From Archangium primigenium (GTDB taxonomy: Bacteria; Myxococcota; Myxococcia; Myxococcales; Myxococcaceae), in NCBI RefSeq assembly GCF_016904885.1, contig NZ_JADWYI010000001.1, forward strand, positions 8,861,224 to 8,925,223: a stretch of DNA of 64,000 nt. Direction: 5' to 3'. The notes under the pieces are model-generated. The model ran no database searches, had not been told where the DNA came from, and saw only the letters and a list, made by a program, of their open reading frames with translations. This document shows positions 8,638 to 15,832 of the stretch, one piece after another. Position 1 is the stretch's first letter. The number at the start of each line of letters is the position of its first letter. Both the position numbers and the translations under genes were made by a program.

Positions 8638-9711
8638 ATGCTCCAACAACTTCGCCGCGCGTCGGTGCTGGGAGGGGCCCTGCTCGTGGCCTGTGGCCCG
8701 GGTCCGGCGTCGGACCCGGGCCCCGGGCAGGCGCCCACGGGCCCGGTGCTCCCCCTGGGCCACACCGCCCTGCCCTCCCCGGAGGACAACCCCCTCACCC
8801 CCGAGGGCGTGGCGCTGGGCCGCTGGCTGTTCTACGCGCCCCAATTGTCGAGCAACGGCCAGGTGTCGTGCGCCACGTGCCACGTCCAGGCCCGGGCCTT
8901 CGCGCTCGACGTGCCCCTGGCCACGCTCGGCGTGAGTGGACGGCCGCTCGCCCGCCACACCCCCACGCTCATCAACCTCGCCTGGGCCGGGGGGCTCTTC
9001 TGGGATGGCGGGGCGAAGAACCTGGAGTCGCTGTCGCTCGCGCCCCTCACCCACGCGGACGAGATGGGCCAGGCCGACCTCCAGGCCCTGATGGACCGGC
9101 TCGCCGCCACGCCCGAGGCCGTGCGCCGCTTCGAGGCCGCCTTCGGTCCGGGAGGGCCGTCCCTGAGCCACCTGCTGCGGGCGCTCGCCCAGTTCCAGCG
9201 CACGCTCGTGTCGGCGGACTCCCGCTATGACCGCTGGCGCCGGGGCGAGCCCGGGGCCGGGCTGAGCACCCTGGAGCGGGCCGGACACGACCTCGTGCGC
9301 GAGCGGTGCGCGCCCTGCCACGGCTCGGAACTCTTCACGGACCAGGCCTTCCACAACAATGGCCTGGACGCGGTGTTCGGCACGGGCGAGCAGGTGACCC
9401 GGGGCCGGGGCCGCGTCACCCTGCGGGCCGAGGACACGGGGCGCTACAAGACGCCCACGCTGCGCAACGTGGCGCGCTCGGCGCCCTACATGCACGACGG
9501 CCGCTTCCCCACCCTGGACGCCGTCCTGGAGCACTACCGCCACGGCATGGTGGACTCCCCCACGTTGGACGGGGCCTTCCGCCGCGCGCCCGCGCCTCCC
9601 GGCGTGCCCCTGACGGACCTGGAGAAGACGGCCCTCCTCGCCTTCCTCGACACGCTGACGGACGAGGCCTTCCTCACGTCCCCCGACCTGGGACCTCCGC
9701 CGGGCCCCTGA
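8638..9711 (+). CDS. mbnH: MbnH-type di-heme cytochrome c peroxidase/MauG-like lipoprotein
   Basis: A 357-residue exported di-heme protein. The lipobox LLVAC (Cys19) makes it a probable lipoprotein. Two c-type heme motifs are clear: CATCH (78-82) and CAPCH (224-228), along with the TPTLRNV and APYMHDG signatures of the bacterial cytochrome c peroxidase/MauG family. The next gene, 82 bases on, encodes an MbnP-type protein. In characterised MbnPH pairs, MbnH is a MauG relative that oxidises a Trp of MbnP to kynurenine. That partnership, not the heme motifs alone, supports the MbnH call over an ordinary peroxidase. Followed by mbnP, a YtkA/FixH-like gene and SCO1, it belongs to a copper-handling group. 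Confidence 0.85.
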   Translation: MLQQLRRASVLGGALLVACGPGPASDPGPGQAPTGPVLPLGHTALPSPEDNPLTPEGVALGRWLFYAPQLSSNGQVSCATCHVQARAFALDVPLATLGVSGRPLARHTPTLINLAWAGGLFWDGGAKNLESLSLAPLTHADEMGQADLQALMDRLAATPEAVRRFEAAFGPGGPSLSHLLRALAQFQRTLVSADSRYDRWRRGEPGAGLSTLERAGHDLVRERCAPCHGSELFTDQAFHNNGLDAVFGTGEQVTRGRGRVTLRAEDTGRYKTPTLRNVARSAPYMHDGRFPTLDAVLEHYRHGMVDSPTLDGAFRRAPAPPGVPLTDLEKTALLAFLDTLTDEAFLTSPDLGPPPGP

Positions 9712-9793
9712 GCCGTGCGGCACGCGACACGGCGGACGGGATGCGGCAATTCACCGCGCCGCCGTGGCCGGAGCCCTGGCGGATAGTGCCGCC

Positions 9794-10891
9794 ATGAACC
9801 CCATGTCCCCGTCCCCCGCGTCCGGAGCCGCGCGCTCCCTGCTGCTCGCCCTGCTGTGCCTCGTGCTGCCCGCGTGCGGCACGGCAGCCTCCGGCACCGA
9901 GCACTCCGCCCAGGAGTACCAGGAGCTCCAGGGGCAGGTGGATGCCCTGAAGACCGAGGTCGCGCGGTTGCAGGCCCAGCTCGACCAGAGCCAGCAGGAC
10001 GCGGCCACGTCCCAGCGAGAACACGCGCGGATGCAGTCGGAGGTGGACCGGCTGAAGGAGCAGCTCGCCGAGGCCCAGGAGCTGCTGGAGATCCAGGACC
10101 ACGATGGCGCCTTGCGCCGCCTCCAGGAGGCCAATGCCCAGCTCAAGAGCGTCCAGGAGCTGCTGGCGCGCACCGACGGCACCCTGTCCCTCAAGGCGGA
10201 GCTGACACTGGGCGGCGCGCCCCTGGCGTTGGACCGGCCGTACACCCTGGCCAGCGGGGCGCGGATCTCCTTCACCGAGCTGCGCTATTGGCTGACGAGC
10301 GTCCAGTTGGAGAAGGCGGACGGCACGCGGGTGCTCGTTCCGGGCAGCTACTACCTGATGGACTTCATGAAGGCGCAGCCGCTGAGCGGAACGTCCACGG
10401 AGGTCACGCTGGAGGCGGCCCACCGCGACACCGTCCAGGCGCGCGAGGTCCCCGCGGGCCAGTACACGGCCCTCACGTTCAACCTCGGCGTGGACCCCAC
10501 CTACAATGACAACCTGAGCCGGCAGACGGGCGAGCTGAGCGTGCTCAAGAACATGAGCGCGGTCACCTGGATGTGGTTCACCAGCTACATCTTCACGAAG
10601 ACCCAGGGCACCTACGTCAAGGCGGATGGCACCTCCGCCCCGTTCGCCTGGGAGACGGGCACCAACGCGGACCTGCGCACCGTGCGCTTCGCCTTCCCCT
10701 CGCCCGTCACGGTGAACAGCCAGAGGAAGCTGGACATCAAGCTGAACGCGGACGCCGCCCGGCTCTTCACCACCTACAGCCCGAACACCACGTCCACCAT
10801 CAACGCCAGCACCGAGACGGAGCGCGAGCGGCTGTCCAATGACTTCGCGAGCATGTTCTCGCTCGTGTCGGTGGAGAACACCAACCGCTGA
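9794..10891 (+). CDS. mbnP: MbnP-family copper-associated lipoprotein with N-terminal coiled coil
   Basis: A 365-residue lipoprotein (lipobox near LVLPACG). Residues about 35-120 form a heptad-rich coiled coil (repeated Leu/Val with Glu, Gln and Arg); the rest (about 130-365) matches the MbnP fold, with FTELRYWLTSVQL, FNLGVDPTYND and the hallmark MSAVTWMWFTSYIF. Trp259 and Trp261 in that motif are candidates for the residue that MbnH converts to kynurenine in known pairs, where the modification helps create a copper site. The coiled coil is not part of the minimal family and may make the protein oligomeric or tether it to the envelope. The start at 9794 gives a lipoprotein signal; a hairpin GGCGG/CCGCC directly precedes the ATG. 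Family assignment is firm; copper binding is inferred. Confidence 0.87.
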   Translation: MNPMSPSPASGAARSLLLALLCLVLPACGTAASGTEHSAQEYQELQGQVDALKTEVARLQAQLDQSQQDAATSQREHARMQSEVDRLKEQLAEAQELLEIQDHDGALRRLQEANAQLKSVQELLARTDGTLSLKAELTLGGAPLALDRPYTLASGARISFTELRYWLTSVQLEKADGTRVLVPGSYYLMDFMKAQPLSGTSTEVTLEAAHRDTVQAREVPAGQYTALTFNLGVDPTYNDNLSRQTGELSVLKNMSAVTWMWFTSYIFTKTQGTYVKADGTSAPFAWETGTNADLRTVRFAFPSPVTVNSQRKLDIKLNADAARLFTTYSPNTTSTINASTETERERLSNDFASMFSLVSVENTNR

Positions 10892-10906
10892 AGTTCCCAT
10901 GTCGCC

Positions 10907-10937
10907 CCGGGAGGCCCCTTTCGCGCGGGCCTCCCGG
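10907..10937. terminator. Bidirectional terminator-like hairpin
   Basis: A perfect 11-base stem, CCGGGAGGCCC (10907-10917) with GGGCCTCCCGG (10927-10937), around a 9-base loop. It lies 15 bases after the mbnP stop and 9 bases after the stop of the convergent YtkA/FixH-like gene. There is no U-tract on either strand, as is common in GC-rich genomes. Confidence 0.7.
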
Positions 10938-10946
10938 AGCACGGGC

Positions 10947-11345
10947 TCACCGGGTGAGCTTGAGCGTGACCACGGCCTGGTCCGTCGCGGCGCCCGACAG
11001 GCGCAGGCGCAGCTCCCAGACTCCGGGCATGAACAGGTCGAGGTCCACCACCTGGAACTGGCCCGGTCCCACGGCGCTGACCTGGGGCGTGTCGTTGATG
11101 CCATGACCCATGGACGGCATCCAGGGCTCCAAGGCCAGCTGAAGCCCCGTGGCGGGCGCGTGCGTCTTCGTCTCGGTGACCACGAAGCGCAGGGTCTGCG
11201 GCCCGCGCTTGAGTGGGACCTGCCGCGCCCGGACCTCCACCTGGAAGCGCCCCGAGGCGCTGGCCACCGAGGCGATCGACACCTCGCTCGCCAGGGTGGA
11301 CGGCGCGGCCAACACCAGTCCCATCAACACGGCGGCTCTCAACAT
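10947..11345 (-). CDS. Exported YtkA/FixH-like protein
   Basis: A 132-residue exported protein with a signal peptide (1-20) and an immunoglobulin-like beta fold of the YtkA/FixH type. The marks are the segment EPWMPSMGHG (73-82, with Met79 and His81), a downstream Met106, and the closing strand VTLKL. Such proteins are often encoded beside SCO1, cytochrome oxidase assembly or copper export genes, and the Met/His cluster is suited to copper. It is divergent from SCO1 with 118 bases between the start codons, and convergent with mbnP. The start is the ATG preceded by CAGGAG; a longer open frame upstream would remove the signal peptide. Function in copper delivery is inferred from context. Confidence 0.82.
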   Translation of the reverse strand: MLRAAVLMGLVLAAPSTLASEVSIASVASASGRFQVEVRARQVPLKRGPQTLRFVVTETKTHAPATGLQLALEPWMPSMGHGINDTPQVSAVGPGQFQVVDLDLFMPGVWELRLRLSGAATDQAVVTLKLTR

Positions 11346-11407
11346 GTCTGGCTCCTGAAGGGCTGCGGGGAAGGCCTGGCCATAACAACGCCCGCGCCCG
11401 CCTCGCG

Positions 11408-11424
11408 CGCGACAACTTGTCGCG
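11408..11424. promoter_or_regulatory. Perfect 17-bp dyad, operator candidate
   Basis: CGCGACAA-C-TTGTCGCG is a perfect palindrome around one central base. It lies between the divergent YtkA/FixH-like (start 11345) and SCO1 (start 11464) genes, about 40 bases before the SCO1 ATG. The size and symmetry fit a dimeric repressor or activator, possibly copper-responsive. No known consensus is matched with confidence. Confidence 0.5.
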
Positions 11425-11463
11425 TCGCCAGCGCGCCTGCGTTGAGGGAATGTCCGAGGCACC

Positions 11464-12102
11464 ATGCTGTCCCCGACGCCGTCCCAGCGCCTCCCCCTCG
11501 TCCTGCTGCTGAGCGCCGGAGCGCTGGGCGTCCTCGCCGTCACGCTGCTCCTGGGCATGCCCAGGCCCACCGAGTCCCTGCCCGTCTACGGACAGCTCCC
11601 GGCCTTCGCGCTGCGCGACCAGGACGACCGGCCCTTCGGCGAGGCGAACCTGCGTGGCCACGTCTTCATCGCCGACTTCATCTTCACGCGCTGCCCCACC
11701 GTCTGTCCGGTCCTCACCGAGCGCATGCGTCAGCTCCAGCGCGAGGCGAAGGCCTCGGGCGTGGACGTGCGCTTCGTGTCCTTCAGCGTGGACCCCCGTC
11801 ACGACACGCCCCCGCGGTTGAAGGAGTACGCGCGCGTGCACGGCGTCGACCTGGGGAACTGGTCGCTGCTCACCGGGCCCCTGGACGTTGTCGAGCAGAC
11901 CGTGATCGACGGCTTTCGCGTGCTGATGGGCCGGGACGCGGACGCGGGAGACGAGGACTTCCTGAGCATCCTCCACGGAGAGCACTTCGTGCTCCTGGAC
12001 GCCCAGGCCCGCGTCCGCGGCTACTACACCGTGGCGAAGGACACGGAGAGCGCGCGCACGCTCCTGCGCGATGCGGAGCGGCTGACCCACGAGGCGCCGT
12101 GA
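11464..12102 (+). CDS. SCO1/SenC/PrrC family copper chaperone
   Basis: A 212-residue membrane-anchored thioredoxin-fold protein. One N-terminal helix (about 11-31) anchors it, facing the periplasm. The copper-binding pair Cys77 and Cys81 lies in FIFTRCPTVCPVL, and the conserved distal His is His171 in ILHGEHFVLLD; FVSFSVDPRHDTP is also typical. SCO proteins deliver or redox-condition copper for the CuA site of cytochrome c oxidase. The neighbours (MbnH, MbnP, YtkA/FixH-like) point to a local copper-handling set rather than an oxidase operon. The ribosome-binding site CGAGG is close to the ATG. It is convergent with the SDR gene, 22 bases apart. Confidence 0.93.
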   Translation: MLSPTPSQRLPLVLLLSAGALGVLAVTLLLGMPRPTESLPVYGQLPAFALRDQDDRPFGEANLRGHVFIADFIFTRCPTVCPVLTERMRQLQREAKASGVDVRFVSFSVDPRHDTPPRLKEYARVHGVDLGNWSLLTGPLDVVEQTVIDGFRVLMGRDADAGDEDFLSILHGEHFVLLDAQARVRGYYTVAKDTESARTLLRDAERLTHEAP

Positions 12103-12124
12103 AGCCGTCCTCGTGGGCCCGCGC

Positions 12125-13141
12125 TCACCCCCGCGCGTCGCGCAGCGCGGGGTGGTGCGCCCGCAGCCAGGCCACCGTCTCCACCAGCGTCTGGCGGGGA
12201 GCCCGTGGCGTGTAGCCCAGCTCCCGATCGCTCCAGAGCGTCGACAGGCCCCAGAAACAGGTGCTCATCTCCAGCAGGACCGGATCCGGCATCCAGCCCG
12301 GCGCATGCCGACGCGTGAGCCGGGCCACGCCCTTCACCGCCCAGCCGGGCACCCGCCGCTCGGTCACCGGCATGCCGGACACCTCGCCCACCATGTGGAA
12401 GAACTCCGCGAGCGAGCACGCCGTGCCGGGCAGGTGGTAGACGGCGCGCGGACGCTCGAGCGTCACGAGCCGCCCCAGCGCCGCCGCCACGTCACGCACA
12501 TCCGTGAAGTGCATGCCCCCCGGAGGAATGACGGGCAGGTTCCCCCCGAGCACCTTCATCACGTGCTGGGTCGAGCGCAGGCGGTGGTCACCCGGCCCGA
12601 GCATCACGGGCGGCCGGAGGATGACCAGCTCCACGCCCAGCTTGTCCGCGAGCCGGCGCGCCTCCCGCTCGGCGCGGATCTTCGACGCGTAGTAGGGCCA
12701 GCGGCCCGCGAGCGACTCGGCGAACGGCGAGTGCTCGTCCGCGACGAGCCGGGGGAAGCGGAAGCAGCCCACCGTGCCCGAGCTGGACATGAAGACGAGC
12801 CGCGCACCCCACTCCTTCGCCGCGCGCACCATCTGCAAGGTGCTCTCGACGTTGAAGTCATCCGCCGGAGCGGCCTGACGCGAGTGGGAGACGGCCGCCG
12901 CCAGGTGGAAAATGGTCTTCACCCCGCCCAGGCCGGGCGCGTTCAGCCACGGTGTCCGAATTTGGGGAGATCCCTCGAAAACGGACACGGGGCCCGCTTC
13001 CGCGACCCAGTCCTGGCGCGCCCAGGCCTGGGGGTCACGCACGAGCACGGCGGTGGGTACGGCCGCCGCGCGCAACACGCCGAGCAGATGGCGGCCGAGG
13101 AAGCCCGTGGCGCCAGTCACGAGGACACGAGGCGTGCTCAT
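12125..13141 (-). CDS. Extended SDR / NAD-dependent epimerase-dehydratase family protein
   Basis: A 338-residue extended short-chain dehydrogenase. The nucleotide motif VTGATGFLGRHL is at the N-terminus, the catalytic YYASK (YxxxK) lies near residue 160, and an RPPVMLGPGD segment follows, typical of the 3-beta-HSD/DHFR-like branch. It is the last gene of the leftward ether-lipid operon; its ATG overlaps the stop of the upstream fusion gene as ATGA. Ether-lipid synthesis needs an NADPH-dependent reductase for alkyl-DHAP, so this enzyme is a candidate for that step, but sterol- or aldehyde-type substrates fit the family equally. A longer frame to 13564 exists but lies inside the upstream gene. 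Confidence 0.88.
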   Translation of the reverse strand: MSTPRVLVTGATGFLGRHLLGVLRAAAVPTAVLVRDPQAWARQDWVAEAGPVSVFEGSPQIRTPWLNAPGLGGVKTIFHLAAAVSHSRQAAPADDFNVESTLQMVRAAKEWGARLVFMSSSGTVGCFRFPRLVADEHSPFAESLAGRWPYYASKIRAEREARRLADKLGVELVILRPPVMLGPGDHRLRSTQHVMKVLGGNLPVIPPGGMHFTDVRDVAAALGRLVTLERPRAVYHLPGTACSLAEFFHMVGEVSGMPVTERRVPGWAVKGVARLTRRHAPGWMPDPVLLEMSTCFWGLSTLWSDRELGYTPRAPRQTLVETVAWLRAHHPALRDARG

Positions 13142-15831
13142 GCGCTCACCGCCCGCGAGAGGGGCGCGCCCTGGAGCGGGCACTCCGCCCGGAAGGCCTC
13201 GAGCGCCGGGGCCTGGGGGCCCCAGGCGTAGATGCCCGGGCGCGACGAGGTCAGGAGGCCCTGGTCCACGAGCGCCTGGTAGGCGTCCTCCAGGTGCGGC
13301 AGGTGGGCCTCGGGCTGGGCGACCACGAGGGACTTGGGCCCGGGGGGCAGCGGCATGCGCTCGGGGGAGCCGAGCGCCTCGGCCACACGCACGTAGTCGC
13401 GCGCGATGGGCGCGAACAGGGCCTCCACGAGCCGACGCACGCGCGGGTCGCTCGGGGGGCGGGGCGTGGGCGTGTCGAGCCAGCCGCGGCGCGCCACGTG
13501 GTCGCGCACGGCGAGGCTGTCCGGGTAGAGCGCGAGCGCGTCCGGGTAGAACCAGTGCATCCACTGGTTGCGCAGGGACTGGCGGAGGACGGGCGAGGCC
13601 GCGTCGGGCGCGGGCAGGTCGCTGTCGAGCACCCGTCCGCCGCGCGCGCGCAGGGCGTCAACGAGCCAGGCCTCGTCCACCCCTTCGAGCGGCGTGTCCC
13701 GCAGGAAGGCGCGCACGTGGAAGCGCGTGGCCACCAGGCCGTGCTGCTGCGCGGCGACGATGCGCTCGGAGACCGTGCGCACGTCCGAGGCGGGCGTCAT
13801 CAGGATGGGCGCGCCACAGGACAGGTGGATGCGGCCCAGACGGACGTCGTCCTGGGCGAGCCGCCCGAGCCAGGTGAGCAGCGCCCGCAGGGACATGCGC
13901 GAGCGCCCCCCTCCGGACAATTCCCGCTCCAGGGCCGGCTCCTCGGGCACGCGGTCATAGGAGATGGAAATGGGCAGCACGGTGAAGACCTGGTTCGTCT
14001 GCTGCAGGCCGCGCAAGAGGCCGCGCTTGGGCGCGAGCACGTGCCGCGAGCGGCTGCGCTGGCCCTCCACGAAGAACATGACCGAGGCGCGGCGCGAGAT
14101 GATGTCGCCCAGGGTCTGGTTCAGCTCGGTGGACTCCTTGCCCACGCCCCGCTTCAAGTAGAAGGCCTGCGCCTGCTGGAGGACGTGGCCCACGAAGGGG
14201 ATGCGGGAGAACTCCTCGGCCGCCGCGATGTGCGGCACGGGAATGCCCAGCTCCGGGTGCTGGAAGCACAGGTAGCTGGACAGCAGGAAGTCCAGGTAGC
14301 TGCGGTGCGAGGGCGCCAGGATGAAGAGCGTGTCCGCGGGGGCCGCGTCCACGGCGCGCTCGAAGGACGTCCGGTCGAAGGTGATGCGCGAGGTGCAGCG
14401 GCGCAGGGACTTGCGCAGGGCGATGCCCAGCGTGCGGATGGCCCAGGTGCCGTGGGGGCGCTCCTGGAGCCACGCCACGTCGCCGCGGGCGTCGTCGTGC
14501 GCCTTGCCCGCGAGCGTGACCTGGGTCTCGTCCATGCGCAGCAGGTGGCGGTACAGGCCGCGGTTGACCACGTCCAGGTAGGCCTCGGGCGAGTAGCCCT
14601 CGATGGCCGCGGCGCGCCGGGAGTGGAAGTCGAAGGTGTGGTGCGTGAAGTACTCGAAGACCGAGTTCATGTAGCGCACCTGCTCGTCCACCTTCTCCAG
14701 CTTGCCGCGCTCGCGCCGCTGGTTCGTCGCCGCGAACCACGTCTTGAGCGCGCGCGTGGGCAGCTCGCGCCGCAGGAAGTCCTCGCGCCAGAAGCCGTGC
14801 TCCGCCCGACCGATGAACATGCCCGGACGGGCGCGTCCGCCGGGCCGCTCCCGGAAGAAGCGCGTGGTGGACTCCACGGACAGGTCCACGCGCAGCGCCC
14901 GCTCGATGCCCATGACGGCGTACTGGATGGGCACCGCCTCGCCGGGGGCGGGCATGGACTCCTCGAAGGCCGCCGCCACCACCTCGTGCGACACCACGTC
15001 CACCGGCACCACGTCCAGGCGCACCGAGGGGTCCGCCACCCAGGCCTTCACCACGCCCAGGCCCGCGTAGAGCAGGCACCCGGCGAAGGCCGCCGCGCTG
15101 TCCAGCCACCCGGGAAAGGGCGCCTTCCAGGCCGCGGAGATGATGCTCGGGCGCACGATGCGCAGGGGCACCGCGCCCCGGCGCGCGCACAGCAGGTGCT
15201 CGGCGAGGCACTTCGTATAGGTATACGTGTTGGGGTGGCCCGTCTCCGCCTTGAGCTCCGCCTCGGGGCGCGAGCCGTCCAGGATGGCGCGGTAGAGCTC
15301 CTCCGCGGGCCTGGGCAGGTGCGCGAGCGCCTCCGGCAGGGCGCCGGACCGCCAGGGCGTCACGTACGCGGTGGACACGTCCACCAGGCCGTGCAGGCGG
15401 GGACAGGCCCGCCCGAGCTCCAGCACGTTCAAGGCGCTGGTGATGTTGGAGGCCGCCGCCTGGGCCACCGGCAGGTCGAACTCCACGCTCGCCGCGCAGT
15501 GGATGATGTGGGTGGTGCGGGCCGTCAGCGCCTCGAGGGCCTCGGGCGAGAGCCCACAGCGCGGCTGCTCCAGGTCCCCGCCGACGACCTCGACGAACGC
15601 CTCCCAGCCCGGGGGCAGGCGGCGGAACACCTCGGAGCGCAGCACCTTGCGGAAGCGGTCCTGGGGCGAGGTGACCCGGCCCCCCTGGCCCTTCTGCGCG
15701 CGCACGAGCACGGACACGCGCGCGATGCCCAACGCCTCGCGCCGGTGGAGGAGCTCCTCGAGGACGACCTTGCCGAGAAACCCCGTGGCGCCCGTCAGCA
15801 GGACGTGCGCGGAGGCGTCGGAGGGCCCCAT
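13138..15831 (-). CDS. Fatty acyl-CoA reductase fused to GNPAT/PlsB-type acyltransferase
   Basis: An 897-residue two-enzyme fusion. Residues about 8-400 form an NAD-binding male-sterility-type fatty acyl reductase: GATGFLGK (14-21) and Tyr203/Lys207 in TYTYTK, making fatty alcohol from acyl-CoA. Residues about 480-740 form a glycerol-phosphate/DHAP acyltransferase: block I SHRSYLDF with His509 and Asp514, block III FVEGQRSRSR (587-596) and block IV VLPISISYDRVPE (618-630). These blocks look closer to GNPAT/PlsB than to PlsC. A C-terminal extension (about 740-897) is unassigned. The gene lies between agps (1 base gap) and the SDR (ATGA overlap). The fusion would supply both substrates of AGPS: fatty alcohol and 1-acyl-DHAP. 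Acceptor specificity (DHAP or G3P) is inferred from the operon. Confidence 0.92.
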   Translation of the reverse strand: MGPSDASAHVLLTGATGFLGKVVLEELLHRREALGIARVSVLVRAQKGQGGRVTSPQDRFRKVLRSEVFRRLPPGWEAFVEVVGGDLEQPRCGLSPEALEALTARTTHIIHCAASVEFDLPVAQAAASNITSALNVLELGRACPRLHGLVDVSTAYVTPWRSGALPEALAHLPRPAEELYRAILDGSRPEAELKAETGHPNTYTYTKCLAEHLLCARRGAVPLRIVRPSIISAAWKAPFPGWLDSAAAFAGCLLYAGLGVVKAWVADPSVRLDVVPVDVVSHEVVAAAFEESMPAPGEAVPIQYAVMGIERALRVDLSVESTTRFFRERPGGRARPGMFIGRAEHGFWREDFLRRELPTRALKTWFAATNQRRERGKLEKVDEQVRYMNSVFEYFTHHTFDFHSRRAAAIEGYSPEAYLDVVNRGLYRHLLRMDETQVTLAGKAHDDARGDVAWLQERPHGTWAIRTLGIALRKSLRRCTSRITFDRTSFERAVDAAPADTLFILAPSHRSYLDFLLSSYLCFQHPELGIPVPHIAAAEEFSRIPFVGHVLQQAQAFYLKRGVGKESTELNQTLGDIISRRASVMFFVEGQRSRSRHVLAPKRGLLRGLQQTNQVFTVLPISISYDRVPEEPALERELSGGGRSRMSLRALLTWLGRLAQDDVRLGRIHLSCGAPILMTPASDVRTVSERIVAAQQHGLVATRFHVRAFLRDTPLEGVDEAWLVDALRARGGRVLDSDLPAPDAASPVLRQSLRNQWMHWFYPDALALYPDSLAVRDHVARRGWLDTPTPRPPSDPRVRRLVEALFAPIARDYVRVAEALGSPERMPLPPGPKSLVVAQPEAHLPHLEDAYQALVDQGLLTSSRPGIYAWGPQAPALEAFRAECPLQGAPLSRAVSA

Positions 15832-15832
15832 C

